This document shows, piece by piece, positions 27,710 to 36,961 of a stretch of 64,000 nt of DNA; position 1 is the first letter of the stretch; every line of letters begins with the position of its first letter. Source of the stretch: Pectobacterium aroidearum (GTDB lineage Bacteria > Pseudomonadota > Gammaproteobacteria > Enterobacterales > Enterobacteriaceae); NCBI RefSeq assembly GCF_041228105.1, contig NZ_CP166097.1:2294001-2358000 (forward strand), given 5' to 3'. A program made the position numbers and the translations under genes. The notes under the pieces are model-generated. The model saw only the letters and a program-made list of their open reading frames with translations. It ran no database searches and was not told where the DNA came from.

Positions 27710-29278
27710 ATGCATCTGGAAGTGATTTGTGAAGACCGCATTGGTATGGTCCGTGAACTGCTAGATCTGCTGGCGTCACGCAATATTGATTTACGCGGCA
27801 TCGAAATTGCCCCCATTGGCCGTATTTACCTCAATTTTGCCACCCTCGATTTCGATGCTTTTCGTCTGTTGATGACGGAAATCCGCCGTATTGAAAACGT
27901 GAGCGATGTGCGCACTGTGGCGTTTATGCCGTCTGAACGTGAACATCGGGCGCTGAATGCGCTGCTGGAATCTATGCCGGAACCGGTGTTCTCGCTGGAT
28001 ATGAAAGGAAAACCGGAGTTATTTAATCCTGCCGCGTTGGCGCTGTTTGAGCAATCGGCAGAGACCATCAGCGATTTGACGATTGGCAGCATGATCCCCG
28101 GTTTCAATTTTGCCAACTGGCTGGAAAAAAGTAGCACTGTCGTCGCTGAGCGCGTAGTGATTCGCGGTCAGGATTTCTTGCTGGAAATGACGCCGGTCCG
28201 TCTGGACGATGATGACGGTAAAACCGCCACGGCGGGAGCGCTGGTGATGCTGAAATCGGCCGCTCGCATGGGACGGCAACTACAGAATCTCACCGTAAAT
28301 GATGAAAATGAATTTGATCACATCGTTGCCGTTAGCCCGAAAATGCGTCAGGTGGTTGAGCAGGCGCGCAAACTGGCAATGCTGGATGCGCCGTTGCTGA
28401 TCGTCGGCGACACGGGGACGGGCAAAGATATGCTGGCGCGAGCGTGCCATTTGCGCGGACCACGTGGCAAAAATCCTTTCCTGGCGCTGAACTGCGCGGC
28501 GTTACCCGATGATGTGATGGAGAGTGAACTGTTTGGCCATGCGCCCGGTGCGTATCTCAATGCGCAGGAAGGTAAGAAAGGGTTCTTTGAGCAGGCTAAT
28601 GGCGGTTCGGTTCTGTTAGATGAAGTCGGTGAAATGTCAGCGCAGATGCAGACTAAGTTACTGCGTTTCCTTAATGACGGGACATTTCGTCGCGTGGGCG
28701 AAGATCACGAAGTTCATGTGGACGTGCGGGTGATTTGCGCAACCAAGAAAAACCTGTTGGAACTGGTGCAGCGCGGCGAGTTCCGGGAGGATCTTTATTA
28801 TCGCCTCAATGTGCTCACGCTGATGTTACCGCCGCTGCGTGAGCGTCCGGCGGACATTATGCCGCTGGCCGAGCTCTTTGTGGCGCGGTTTGCCGATGAG
28901 CAGGGGATTCCACGGCCTAAACTGGCTCCAGATGTGGAACATTTCCTGCCGCAGTATGGCTGGCCGGGTAATGTTCGGCAGTTGAGGAACACCATTTACC
29001 GAGCGCTAACGCAGTTGGAAGGCAACGAGCTGCATATGCAGGACATCGATCTCCCTGCGTTTTCGATTGATGCGCCACAGGATGAAACCTTGCTCGACGG
29101 CTCGCTGGATGACATCAACAAACGCTTTGAGCGTTCCGTACTGACCCGTCTTTATCAATCCTATCCAAGTACGCGCAAACTGGCGAAGCGGTTAGGGGTA
29201 TCGCACACGGCGATAGCCAACAAACTGCGGGAATATGGACTCAGCCAACGTAAAGCGGCGGGGGACGACGAGGAATAA
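27710..29278 (+). CDS. tyrR: TyrR, aromatic amino acid regulator
   Basis: Regulates genes for aromatic amino acid synthesis and transport in response to Tyr, Phe and Trp. 522 residues from the ATG at 27710 (MHLEVICEDRIGM; the preceding TTG is not needed). ACT domain about 1-75, PAS about 80-150, AAA+ domain about 205-430 with GDTGTGKDMLAR, and a C-terminal HTH (KLAKRLGVSHTAIANKL). The loop that is GAFTGA in sigma54 activators reads GAYLNA, as expected for TyrR, which acts at sigma70 promoters. Confidence 0.96.
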   Translation: MHLEVICEDRIGMVRELLDLLASRNIDLRGIEIAPIGRIYLNFATLDFDAFRLLMTEIRRIENVSDVRTVAFMPSEREHRALNALLESMPEPVFSLDMKGKPELFNPAALALFEQSAETISDLTIGSMIPGFNFANWLEKSSTVVAERVVIRGQDFLLEMTPVRLDDDDGKTATAGALVMLKSAARMGRQLQNLTVNDENEFDHIVAVSPKMRQVVEQARKLAMLDAPLLIVGDTGTGKDMLARACHLRGPRGKNPFLALNCAALPDDVMESELFGHAPGAYLNAQEGKKGFFEQANGGSVLLDEVGEMSAQMQTKLLRFLNDGTFRRVGEDHEVHVDVRVICATKKNLLELVQRGEFREDLYYRLNVLTLMLPPLRERPADIMPLAELFVARFADEQGIPRPKLAPDVEHFLPQYGWPGNVRQLRNTIYRALTQLEGNELHMQDIDLPAFSIDAPQDETLLDGSLDDINKRFERSVLTRLYQSYPSTRKLAKRLGVSHTAIANKLREYGLSQRKAAGDDEE

Positions 29279-29307
29279 ATAACAAAACGGCTGCGCAAGC
29301 AGCCGTT
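29278..29307. repeat. Left copy of 30-bp repeat / tyrR terminator hairpin
   Basis: ACGGCTGC-GCAA-GCAGCCGT hairpin starting 7 nt after the tyrR stop. The 30 bp from 29278 recur at 30823-30852 with one difference (C/T in the loop). In E. coli tyrR and tpx converge directly, so the duplicated hairpin marks the edges of an insertion. Only the right copy has a good T-run. Confidence 0.8.
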
Positions 29308-29320
29308 AAAGATAGCAGAT

Positions 29321-29714
29321 TCAGGCATACCATAAATCAGAGGATGTAGGGAGCGTGAAGCGGTCTGTAATCATTTCTGAGTGTAATTGAATATATTGGT
29401 CAACGAGCTGATCCATATTACTGGCATGTGAAGCAGCTGCATTGGAATAGTTAGGAACAACAAGAGATTTGAATTTTAATCCAAGATCGCCAGCATTATA
29501 GTTTTCAATGATAGCTTCTGCGGGATCCAGATTAGCAAAAGAAGCCGATACGAGCAGTGTTGTGCCGGACAAGGTATAACAAACAATAGAGCGATTTCGC
29601 ACCTGAACTTGCTAGAGCTGTCTGTTCAATAAGTAATTTTTCAAGCTCTTTCTGTTGATGGGTTGATAAGATAAATCCACCATTTCCGTAATGGTATTCA
29701 TATGTGACCGCCAT
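29321..29714 (-). pseudogene. Hypothetical gene broken by a frameshift
   Basis: Two overlapping reading frames make one continuous-looking protein: the first starts at 29714 (MAVTYEYHYGNGGFILST) and runs to about 29600 (TALASSGA); the second continues from about 29600 as RSIVCYTLSGTTLLVSA to the stop at 29321 (SSDLWYA). A single-base indel near 29600 explains it. No family recognised. It follows a secreted protein in the same direction within the insert, resembling an effector/immunity or two-component secreted pair. A sequencing error cannot be excluded. Confidence 0.6.
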
Positions 29715-29741
29715 ATATTTATTTCCATATATAAAATTAAA

Positions 29742-30521
29742 TTAGGGGGGACTCTTCTTCCAGGGATAATCTTTAATCACGGCCTGTTCTAATTTTTCTC
29801 TCAGATATTTATCAAAATTAATAACCTCGGCCAGCGGTAATTCATTAGGTGTAAAGGTATAGTAGAGGTTCACCGTAGGGAAAATTTTATAACTGACTTC
29901 GCAGTCGGTTCCCCCAGAAATGGCAAACATACAAAAAATAGCAAGTCTCTTATTAAACGGAGCTGAATATACCTCAGGATCAATCAGCCAGCTTCCTGCC
30001 TCCTCCACGTCATATCGGTCTGGGCGTGCAGGGTTCTTCTCAAATAAACAGGCCGTCATGTTGGGAACCAGACCTGTCTGTTTTAAGCGGTTTTCACACA
30101 TCTTGTCATGGCGCTCGTCTAGATGGAGTCCCCAATGATCCGGCGTTGAGCTGAATAGCTGGAATTTCCGTAACGGCCAGGTTTTGGGCCAGTCAGGACG
30201 ATCGCCCAGCTTTCCGTTGAAATTGCGACTGAACAATAAACTTTGCTGACTCAGCGGATTGCCTTTACACCCGAGAGGCTCGCTAGGATCGGGTGGGAGT
30301 GGCACGGTTTCGCCATCGCGTAAAACAGGGTCGTGCAGGATGCTGAGCTGATCGATAGAGATGTGGAATACCGTATCCCGCAAGGCAACATAGGCTTTGC
30401 CTTCTGGATCAGGGATATGGCATTTCAGAGGATCAAACGTGAATGCAGCTTCACTGCTTTGGCTAAAAGCGAGGCCTGAAAATAAAGCCGCTATTTGAAG
30501 GGGAAGTAATAATATTCTCAA
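29742..30521 (-). CDS. Hypothetical secreted/periplasmic protein
   Basis: 259 residues with an N-terminal signal peptide (MRILLLPLQIAALFSGLAFS, cleavage near SSEA). The mature part has five or six Cys (LKCHIPDPE, LGCKGNP, DKMCENRL, TACLFE, IFCMF, TDCEV), consistent with periplasmic disulfides, and many aromatic residues. Family not recognised. It is encoded just upstream of the frameshifted gene and is AT-richer than the flanking core genes. The combination of exported Cys-rich protein and small partner recalls type VI immunity genes, but no direct evidence supports this. Confidence 0.6.
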   Translation of the reverse strand: MRILLLPLQIAALFSGLAFSQSSEAAFTFDPLKCHIPDPEGKAYVALRDTVFHISIDQLSILHDPVLRDGETVPLPPDPSEPLGCKGNPLSQQSLLFSRNFNGKLGDRPDWPKTWPLRKFQLFSSTPDHWGLHLDERHDKMCENRLKQTGLVPNMTACLFEKNPARPDRYDVEEAGSWLIDPEVYSAPFNKRLAIFCMFAISGGTDCEVSYKIFPTVNLYYTFTPNELPLAEVINFDKYLREKLEQAVIKDYPWKKSPP

Positions 30522-30549
30522 CAGCCATCACTCCTGTGAATAGCACTAA

Positions 30550-30744
30550 CATACCAGAGTTAGTCATGGTGCAATTACTTTCTATTTTCCACATTCATTA
30601 TTCCACACAGAAAATAGTAGTTATTATTGGCATAGTATTTCCCACGATGAAAACGCCAAAGTATGGCGAGAAACTCTATATAAGATGGGTATTATCGAAA
30701 AACTGATACATTCATATCATAAGCGTGATGAAATAAATTATTAA
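30550..30744 (+). other. Open stretch resembling a protein C-terminus, no start
   Basis: 64 codons open from a stop at 30547 and ending in AAATTATTAA; the last part reads SHDENAKVWRETLYKMGIIE then KLIHSYHKRDEINY, which looks like genuine protein composition. There is no start codon with a ribosome site upstream. It may be the tail of a gene lost when the tyrR-tpx insert rearranged, or chance. The rest of 30522-30822 is AT-rich and shows nothing else. Confidence 0.3.
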
Positions 30745-30822
30745 TAAAAATTAATATATCAAATAGAGACAAGATGATTAACAAAAAACCCAATTATATG
30801 TATGGGAATCGATAGATATCAA

Positions 30823-30852
30823 AATAACAAAACGGCTGCGTAAGCAGCCGTT
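30823..30852 (-). terminator. Right copy of 30-bp repeat / tpx terminator
   Basis: Same hairpin as at 29278-29307. On the minus strand it reads ACGGCTGC-TTAC-GCAGCCGT then TTTGTTATTTT, directly after tpx. On the plus strand it is followed by six T, so it can stop transcription both ways. Confidence 0.85.
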
Positions 30853-30890
30853 TTTTCAATACTGACAGTGCGAATAGCTGTCAGTGTTGT

Positions 30891-31394
30891 TTATTTCAGA
30901 ACAGCCAGTGCGGCGTCATAGTCTGGTTCAGTGGTGATTTCGTTCACCAGCTCGCTATGCAGCACGTTGTCGTTTTCATCCAGTACAACAACCGCGCGAG
31001 CGGTCAGGCCTTTCAGCGCGCCATCAGCGATAGCAACACCGTAGTTTTCTTTGAACTCACCGCCACGCAGGGTAGACAGCACAACGACATTGTTCAGACC
31101 TTCCGCGCCGCAAAAACGGGACTGCGCGAATGGCAGATCGGAAGAAATACACAGAACAACGGTGTTATCCAGCTCAGAACCCAGCTGGTTGAATTTGCGC
31201 ACGGACGCGGCACAAACACCGGTATCGATGCTTGGGAAAATGTTCAGGATTTTGCGCTTGCCAGCATAGTTGCTGAGTGGGGTATCTGACAAATCTTTAG
31301 CGACCAGAGTAAATGCCGGGGCTTTGCTTCCTTTGGCTGGGAATGACCCTGATACTGGCACAGGATTGCCTTGAAAATGTACGTTCTGTGACAT
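30891..31394 (-). CDS. tpx: Tpx, thiol peroxidase
   Basis: Atypical 2-Cys peroxiredoxin that reduces lipid and organic hydroperoxides using thioredoxin. 167 residues (E. coli 168) with the peroxidatic Cys in [14 protein letters not shown] (about residue 61) and the resolving Cys in [11 protein letters not shown] (about residue 94). Normal thioredoxin-like fold pattern throughout. Convergent with the tyrR side and preceded by AT-rich promoter DNA at 31395-31473. Confidence 0.96.
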   Translation of the reverse strand: MSQNVHFQGNPVPVSGSFPAKGSKAPAFTLVAKDLSDTPLSNYAGKRKILNIFPSIDTGVCAASVRKFNQLGSELDNTVVLCISSDLPFAQSRFCGAEGLNNVVVLSTLRGGEFKENYGVAIADGALKGLTARAVVVLDENDNVLHSELVNEITTEPDYDAALAVLK

Positions 31395-31473
31395 GTTTGC
31401 GTCCTTAATTACAGGTGATTAACACGCTGCTCAGTTTAGGGCAACATTAGCAACATTGGTATAAAAATTATCA

Positions 31474-32193
31474 TTAAAATTGCTGGCTTAGCAGCGCAAC
31501 CATCGCGTTAAGGTAGCACTCGCTGGCAGCGTCTGCCGAGATTGGCGGAAGCTCAGCGGTAATACAATGGAGCGAACGATCGGCGCACCAGCTTCCGAAA
31601 GAGCCAGGTGTGTCGTAGCCGATACTCGATACTAACGGCAGCTCGCATTGCTGCGCCAACCATCGACCCAGTTCGGAACGATGTGGATCTTCAATGCAGG
31701 CGAGTGGCTCATGAAAAGAGACAACCCAGTGGGGATTAAGTTTCTCAATCAGTGTGCAAAGGGCTTTCGTTTCCGGTTCTGAACCGGCGGTTTCACCCGT
31801 AGATAACTCAACATCGCGTTCATCCGCCGCGCTATTCCAGCGGTAGACGGTTTTCCCCGGCTGCCAGTTACTGGCTGGAAAATTGCGGTTGAGATCGACG
31901 CCGTTAGCATTGGCGCGCAGTCCCAACTGACACCCATCTGGGTTCACGGCAAGAATGACGTGATGGCGACGCTGCCCTGAAAACAGCGTACGCAGCGCGC
32001 AGGAAAGCGCCACCACCGCTGCGGTTTCATCACCGTGCGTTCCAGCAATAATCAGCCCGCTCTCCGAGGGCGCTAGCTCGGCGGGGAAATACAGCAGCGG
32101 TGCGCCCAGCAGCGATTTCCCATAAGGTTCGCCCAACGACGGCAAATTGCCTCGCTGCTGGCGTGCCTGAAGAGGAATGATCGTGTTTTCCAT
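31474..32193 (-). CDS. mpaA: MpaA, murein tripeptide amidase A
   Basis: Cytoplasmic M14 zinc carboxypeptidase that cleaves the gamma-D-Glu-meso-Dap bond of recycled murein tripeptide. 239 residues; metal site His/Glu in AGTHGDETAAVVAL (about 52-65), the NPDGCQLGLRANANGVDLNR segment, and a later His in SFHEPLACIED. Divergent from mppA, which supplies murein tripeptide, so both neighbours serve cell-wall recycling. Confidence 0.93.
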   Translation of the reverse strand: MENTIIPLQARQQRGNLPSLGEPYGKSLLGAPLLYFPAELAPSESGLIIAGTHGDETAAVVALSCALRTLFSGQRRHHVILAVNPDGCQLGLRANANGVDLNRNFPASNWQPGKTVYRWNSAADERDVELSTGETAGSEPETKALCTLIEKLNPHWVVSFHEPLACIEDPHRSELGRWLAQQCELPLVSSIGYDTPGSFGSWCADRSLHCITAELPPISADAASECYLNAMVALLSQQF

Positions 32194-32357
32194 GATATTG
32201 CCCTGTGGTTGCGTATGCGTTTCATCATAAAAAAATCGACCTGGAGACGCAAACGGCGATGTGAGCTGACAAATTGCGGGTGAGCGCTGGATGATAGCGC
32301 TGATTTCTGACTATTATATTCTTCAATCATTTCATTATGCTTTCAGGTCAAATCATC

Positions 32358-33974
32358 ATGCACTCTAGATATTCTGCATTTTATGTCGCGTTGATGGCGG
32401 CCATGGCGGGCAATGCCGTCGCGGCACAGGTTCCGGCGGGAACGGCTCTGGCCGAAAAACAGGAAATCGTCCGCCACATTAAAGATGAACCGGCTTCTCT
32501 CGACCCGATAAAAGCGGTGGGGCTGCCGGAAGCACAGGTGGCACGTGACTTATTTGAAGGGTTGGTCAATCAGGATGCCAAGGGGAACATCGTTCCGGGC
32601 GTAGCGCTACGCTGGCAGACGACCGATAACCGCACGTTTGTCTTTACCTTGCGTGATAATGCCCGCTGGTCTAACGGTGACCCCGTTACGGCAAACGATT
32701 TTGTCTACAGCTGGCGCCGTCTGGTGACACCTGAAAACAGCTCGCCGTTCTCCTGGTTTGCTCGGCTTGCAGGAATTCAGAATGCCGAGCAGATTCTGGC
32801 GGGCAAGCTGCCTGCCGATCAGCTTGGTGTGACGGCGGTCAATGACCATACGCTGAAAGTGCAGCTCAGCAAGCCAGTCCCTTATTTTGTCAGCCTGACG
32901 GCGAATTTCAGCCTGTTTCCGGTACATCAGGCCACGGTAGAAAAATTCGGGAACGACTGGACGAAGCCGGGTAACCTGGTTGGCAATGGCGCGTTTAAGC
33001 TGGATCAGCGCGTGGTGAATGAGAAACTGGTGCTGACGCAGAATCAATATTATTGGGATAACGCCAACACCCGCCTGACAAAGGTGACCTTTGTTCCTAT
33101 CAATCAGGAATCGAACGCGACAAAACGCTACCTGTCCGGGGATATTGATATCACCGAATCGTTCCCTAAAAACCTGTATCAAAAGCTGCTGCAAGATTTG
33201 CCCGGTCAGGTTTATACGCCGGATCAACTTGGCACGTATTATTACGCATTTAACACCCAGCGGGCGCCGACCAACGATGCCCGAGTAAGAAAAGCGCTGT
33301 CTTATGCTATCGATCGCAAGGTGATTGCGGAAAAAGTACTGGGCACGGGGGAAAAACCGGCCTGGCACTTCACGCCGGATGTCACCGCAGGCTTCAAACC
33401 GACGGAAAGTCTGTTGCAACAGTATTCTCAGGATGAGTTGGATGCGCAGGCTAAAGCGCTGATGGCGGCGGCAGGCTATGGTCCAAATAATCCGCTGAAA
33501 TTATCGCTGCTGTACAACACCTCAGAAAGCCACCAAAAAATCGCAATTGCCGTGGCGTCCATGTGGAAGAAAACGCTGGGGGTTGACGTCCGTCTGTCCA
33601 ACCAAGAGTGGCAAACCTACATCGACAGTCGCAATAGCGGTAATTTTGATGTCGTGCGGGCGTCCTGGGTGGGGGATTATAACGAGCCGTCGACATTCCT
33701 CTCACTACTGACTTCGCACCATAGCGGTAACATCGCGCGCTTTAAAAATGCGAATTACGATCGCGTACTGGACGAAGCGGGTAATCAAACTAACCCGCAG
33801 GCGCTGAATGCCGACTATAACCGGGCAGAGCAGATATTGATGGACGAAGCACCGATTGCGCCGATCTATCAATACACCAACGGACGTTTGATCAAACCGT
33901 GGGTGAAAGGTTATCCCATTACTAACCCTGAAGACGTGGCCTACAGCCATATGCTTTACATCGAGAAGCATTAA
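32358..33974 (+). CDS. mppA: MppA, periplasmic murein peptide-binding protein
   Basis: SBP_bac_5 family protein that binds L-Ala-gamma-D-Glu-meso-Dap and feeds it to the Opp permease. 538 residues from the ATG at 32358 (MHSRYSAFYVALMAAMAG, cleavage near AVAA), matching the 537 of E. coli; an upstream in-frame ATG would disrupt the signal peptide. OppA-like segments include DEPASLDPIKAVG, WSNGDPVTANDFVYSWRRL and the lobe-2 RASWVGDYNEPSTFL. Confidence 0.93.
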   Translation: MHSRYSAFYVALMAAMAGNAVAAQVPAGTALAEKQEIVRHIKDEPASLDPIKAVGLPEAQVARDLFEGLVNQDAKGNIVPGVALRWQTTDNRTFVFTLRDNARWSNGDPVTANDFVYSWRRLVTPENSSPFSWFARLAGIQNAEQILAGKLPADQLGVTAVNDHTLKVQLSKPVPYFVSLTANFSLFPVHQATVEKFGNDWTKPGNLVGNGAFKLDQRVVNEKLVLTQNQYYWDNANTRLTKVTFVPINQESNATKRYLSGDIDITESFPKNLYQKLLQDLPGQVYTPDQLGTYYYAFNTQRAPTNDARVRKALSYAIDRKVIAEKVLGTGEKPAWHFTPDVTAGFKPTESLLQQYSQDELDAQAKALMAAAGYGPNNPLKLSLLYNTSESHQKIAIAVASMWKKTLGVDVRLSNQEWQTYIDSRNSGNFDVVRASWVGDYNEPSTFLSLLTSHHSGNIARFKNANYDRVLDEAGNQTNPQALNADYNRAEQILMDEAPIAPIYQYTNGRLIKPWVKGYPITNPEDVAYSHMLYIEKH

Positions 33975-34111
33975 ATACCAGATTGACACATCGAATGATG
34001 TGGCGATAACGCCGGCGTGGTCATGATGACCATTCCGGCTGACAATCGCACAGTTGATAGTAAAAGAATTAATAGCAAAAGAGCGATAGCAAACACCGTT
34101 GGAGGCAAGAC

Positions 34112-35095
34112 GTGGAATCCTTTGCAGGAAAAGAGTTGCAACACAGCGGTGCGGTTCATGCGTATCAGTTGGATGGAAAGGGGGGCATAACCCCGATTGG
34201 CGAGCAGGATGTGGTTAACAGCGAGAAACCCTGTTGGCTGCACCTGGACTCTACATTGCCTGCCAGCGCGCGCTGGTTGAATAAAACGACTCTGGTACCG
34301 GATAGCGTGCGCAATGCGCTGGCGGGGGAAAGCATCCGCCCCAGAGTGACGCGTTTGGGGGATGGCACGTTAATTACGCTGCGCAGTATTAATCTGAATG
34401 CCAATGCACGGCCGGATCAACTGGTGGCAGTTCGGGTATTTATTACCGACAAGCTGATTATCTCTACCCGACGTCGTAAGGTTCTAGCTATTGATGAGAT
34501 TCTTACCGACCTGAAGGAGGGCAATGGGCCAACGGACAGCGGAAGCTGGTTGGTTTCGATTGCGGAATCATTGACCGATCACACCAGCGAGTTTATTGAT
34601 GATTTGCATGAGAAAATCATCGATCTGGAAGACGATTTGCTGGAGCAAAAGATTCCACCGCGCGGTGAGCTGGCGCTGATCCGCAAACAGCTCATTGTGC
34701 TACGCCGTTATATGACGCCACAGCGCGATGTGTTCTCACGTATTTCTGGTGAGAAATTGCCCTGGATGCAAGATGACGATCGCCGCAGAATGCAGGAAAT
34801 TGCCGATCGGCTAGGACGTGGGTTGGAGGATCTGGATGCCAGTATTGCGCGCACCACGGTACTTTCGGATGAAATCACCGCGTTGATGACCGAAGCAATG
34901 AATCGCCGTACCTATACGATGTCGCTTTTGGCGATGGTTTTTTTACCAACGACGTTCTTAACCGGTCTATTTGGCGTCAATTTAGGGGGAATTCCCGGCG
35001 GGGATGCACCGTTTGGTTTTTTCACGTTCTGCCTGATGTTGGTGATATTGGTTGGCGGCGTTGCATGGTGGTTAAAACGCAGTAAATGGCTATAG
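34112..35095 (+). CDS. zntB: ZntB, zinc transporter
   Basis: CorA-superfamily Zn2+ transporter of the inner membrane, a pentamer with a large cytoplasmic funnel. 327 residues, as in E. coli, from a GTG start preceded by GGAGGC. Two C-terminal transmembrane helices (about 272-292 and 302-322) flank the signature [10 protein letters not shown], ZntB's version of the CorA GMN motif. Followed by FnrS, the same neighbour as in E. coli. Confidence 0.95.
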   Translation: MESFAGKELQHSGAVHAYQLDGKGGITPIGEQDVVNSEKPCWLHLDSTLPASARWLNKTTLVPDSVRNALAGESIRPRVTRLGDGTLITLRSINLNANARPDQLVAVRVFITDKLIISTRRRKVLAIDEILTDLKEGNGPTDSGSWLVSIAESLTDHTSEFIDDLHEKIIDLEDDLLEQKIPPRGELALIRKQLIVLRRYMTPQRDVFSRISGEKLPWMQDDDRRRMQEIADRLGRGLEDLDASIARTTVLSDEITALMTEAMNRRTYTMSLLAMVFLPTTFLTGLFGVNLGGIPGGDAPFGFFTFCLMLVILVGGVAWWLKRSKWL

Positions 35096-35163
35096 CGACT
35101 TGCGGTGTGTGGGTGCGCAGATAATCACAAACTGTCGCGAACGGCTAAAAAACCACGCGTAAA

Positions 35164-35177
35164 TTGAGCAATATCAA
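35164..35177 (+). promoter_or_regulatory. FNR-binding site of fnrS
   Basis: TTGAGCAATATCAA matches the FNR consensus TTGAT-N4-ATCAA with one difference. Its centre lies about 42 nt before the expected RNA start and a -10-like TATCAT is at 35203-35208, the class II arrangement, so transcription should switch on without oxygen. Confidence 0.88.
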
Positions 35178-35212
35178 CATTTTTTACTCTGTTGTACGGC
35201 ACTATCATTCTC

Positions 35213-35332
35213 GCAGGTGAATGCAACGTCAAGCGATGGGCGTTGCGCTCCATATTGTCTTACTTCCTTTTTTGAATTACTGCATAGCACAATTGATTCA
35301 CACCATGCCGACAGTTTTGTCGGCTTTTTTTT
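35213..35332 (+). ncRNA. fnrS: FnrS small RNA
   Basis: Anaerobically induced Hfq-binding RNA that represses aerobic-metabolism mRNAs such as sodB. The 5' region from GCAGGTGAATGCAACG and the stretch through CTTACTTCCTTTTTTGAATT match E. coli FnrS almost base for base; only the terminator loop region differs. Ends with GCCGACA-GTTT-TGTCGGC and eight T (35307-35332). Confidence 0.94.
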
Positions 35333-35374
35333 GTCCTTCGATCCCACTTTTGCCTGTTCATCCCACACAATGCT

Positions 35375-35466
35375 GCCAAATGCTTTTGGCATTTTATTAT
35401 GGTGGGCTACGCGCCACCTCCCTTCGGGCCGTCGCAAGCGACGTTATAAAATGCCTTTGGCATTTT
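35375..35466. repeat. Cluster of short palindromes (REP-like element)
   Basis: Four adjacent hairpins: GCCAAA-TGCT-TTTGGC (35375-35390), an imperfect GGTGGGC/GCGCCACC (35401-35418), CGTCGC-AA-GCGACG (35430-35443) and AAAATGCC-TTT-GGCATTTT (35448-35466). The first and last share the GGCATTTTATT tail, suggesting a compound palindromic element between fnrS and a small gene. No protein signal. Confidence 0.6.
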
Positions 35467-35586
35467 ATTCATTAGCTTACTATGCTTAAGGGGAAGGGTG
35501 GTACTGACTGACCATCCGTAACGCATGTCTGTACTGCTTCAGTCGCTGGATTTGCTTTAACATTATCCAACACCGAGGAGGAAAAT

Positions 35587-35763
35587 ATGCTCACTCAAGG
35601 CGCAGCGGATTATCTGCAAGCCGATACGGTTCCGGTTGAACCGATTCCCATTATACCGAATGACCCGACACCTCGTCCGCTTCCCGATCCACCGCCCATT
35701 CCTGACCCGCCACCGACAGGGCCGGAACACGAACCGGTCACTGAACCACCGCAAGGCCGATGA
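35587..35763 (+). CDS. Small proline-rich protein
   Basis: 58 residues starting MLTQGAADYLQADTVPVEPI; the rest is dominated by Pro, with a PLPDPPPIPDPPPTGPEHEP block. A strong ribosome site (GAGGAGG) stands six nt before the ATG, which argues for real translation. No signal peptide or membrane segment. Not recognised. It lies between fnrS and ttcA, convergent with ttcA. Confidence 0.6.
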   Translation: MLTQGAADYLQADTVPVEPIPIIPNDPTPRPLPDPPPIPDPPPTGPEHEPVTEPPQGR

Positions 35764-35874
35764 CGGCGCTGTACACGACAGAAAATGGAAATAAAAACGG
35801 TGGCGAAACAGCAACTGCTGCTGCTTGCCACCGTGTTCAGCGTCTTAATGCTATTCCTGACGAGAATGTCGCGC

Positions 35875-36810
35875 TTATTTAATTTCCAGCACATCGAGGC
35901 GGGTGAGTGACGACGCTTCTTCATCGTCTTCCGGTTGCCAGCCAACAGGCTGTAATGGCAACTCTTCACGGTCGAAAGCCAGATCGCCACCATCCACCAC
36001 GTCACTACCGTGACGAATACCTTTGAAATCAAACAGCGCATGATCGGCGAGATGAGAAGGCACAACATTCTGCATAGCGCTGAACATAGTCTCAATACGG
36101 CCAGGGTAGCGTTTGTCCCAGTCACGCAACATATCTTTAATCACCTGACGTTGCAGGTTTGGCTGCGAGCCACACAGGTTGCACGGAATAATCGGGTATT
36201 GACGAGCTTCCGCAAAACGTTCGATATCTTTTTCACGGCAGTAGGCTAGCGGGCGGATAACGACATGTTTGCCGTCATCGCTCATCAACTTCGGTGGCAT
36301 GCCTTTCAGTTTTCCGCCGTAGAACATATTCAGGAACAGCGTTTGCAGAATATCGTCGCGGTGATGGCCGAGGGCGATTTTTGTCGCGCCAAGTTCCGTT
36401 GCAGTACGGTATAAAATCCCGCGACGCAGACGTGAACACAGTGAACACGTAGTTTTGCCTTCTGGAATCTTATCTTTCACAATCCCGTAGGTATTTTCTT
36501 CGACGATCTTGTATTCCACGCCGATGCTATCAAGGTATTGCGGCAGAACGTGCTCTGGGAATTCTGGCTGCTTCTGATCTAAATTCACCGCGACCAGAGA
36601 AAAATTAACGGGCGCGCTCTGTTGCAGATTGCGCAAAATTTCCAGCATGGTGAAGCTATCTTTCCCGCCGGACAGGCACACCATAATGCGGTCGCCTTCT
36701 TCAATCATATTGAAATCAGCGATAGCTTCGCCGACGTTACGCCGCAGGCGCTTTTGCAATTTGTTTAAATTGTACTGAGTTTTTGGGTTAATCTCTTGTT
36801 TTTCTGACAT
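35875..36810 (-). CDS. ttcA: TtcA, tRNA 2-thiocytidine synthetase
   Basis: ATP- and Fe-S-dependent enzyme that thiolates cytidine 32 of certain tRNAs. 311 residues from the ATG at 36810 ([20 protein letters not shown]), the E. coli length; an in-frame start 26 codons upstream is not conserved. PP-loop [10 protein letters not shown] (about 46-55) and two CxxC motifs, [10 protein letters not shown] and CNLCGSQPN, which with a further Cys hold the cluster. In E. coli this gene is the attachment site of Rac; here a prophage remnant starts 77 nt upstream. Confidence 0.95.
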   Translation of the reverse strand: MSEKQEINPKTQYNLNKLQKRLRRNVGEAIADFNMIEEGDRIMVCLSGGKDSFTMLEILRNLQQSAPVNFSLVAVNLDQKQPEFPEHVLPQYLDSIGVEYKIVEENTYGIVKDKIPEGKTTCSLCSRLRRGILYRTATELGATKIALGHHRDDILQTLFLNMFYGGKLKGMPPKLMSDDGKHVVIRPLAYCREKDIERFAEARQYPIIPCNLCGSQPNLQRQVIKDMLRDWDKRYPGRIETMFSAMQNVVPSHLADHALFDFKGIRHGSDVVDGGDLAFDREELPLQPVGWQPEDDEEASSLTRLDVLEIK

Positions 36811-36887
36811 TTTATCTGTGCTCGTTGCAAAAGGCGTTGCGGATAGAAAACGGTTCGGCGCAGACGCTAACACGGTCTGCGTAATCA

Positions 36888-36961
36888 TGGCGTGTATGGT
36901 ACGGATTACGGCGACGAATACCAGATCGTTTTACACCAGCGTTCCACAATGGCTCTATGGT
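36888..36961. repeat. Left copy of 74-bp direct repeat bordering the prophage remnant
   Basis: Identical to 47539-47612 except one base (A at 36935, G in the other copy). On the minus strand it encodes the integrase segment [20 protein letters not shown], so it is a piece of int rather than a classic short att core. The two copies bracket 10.6 kb of phage-derived DNA. Confidence 0.85.

Noticed and set aside
35217..35489. Two overlapping plus-strand frames of 84-90 codons
   Set aside because: Both start inside FnrS and run through its terminator and a palindromic repeat; no coding character.
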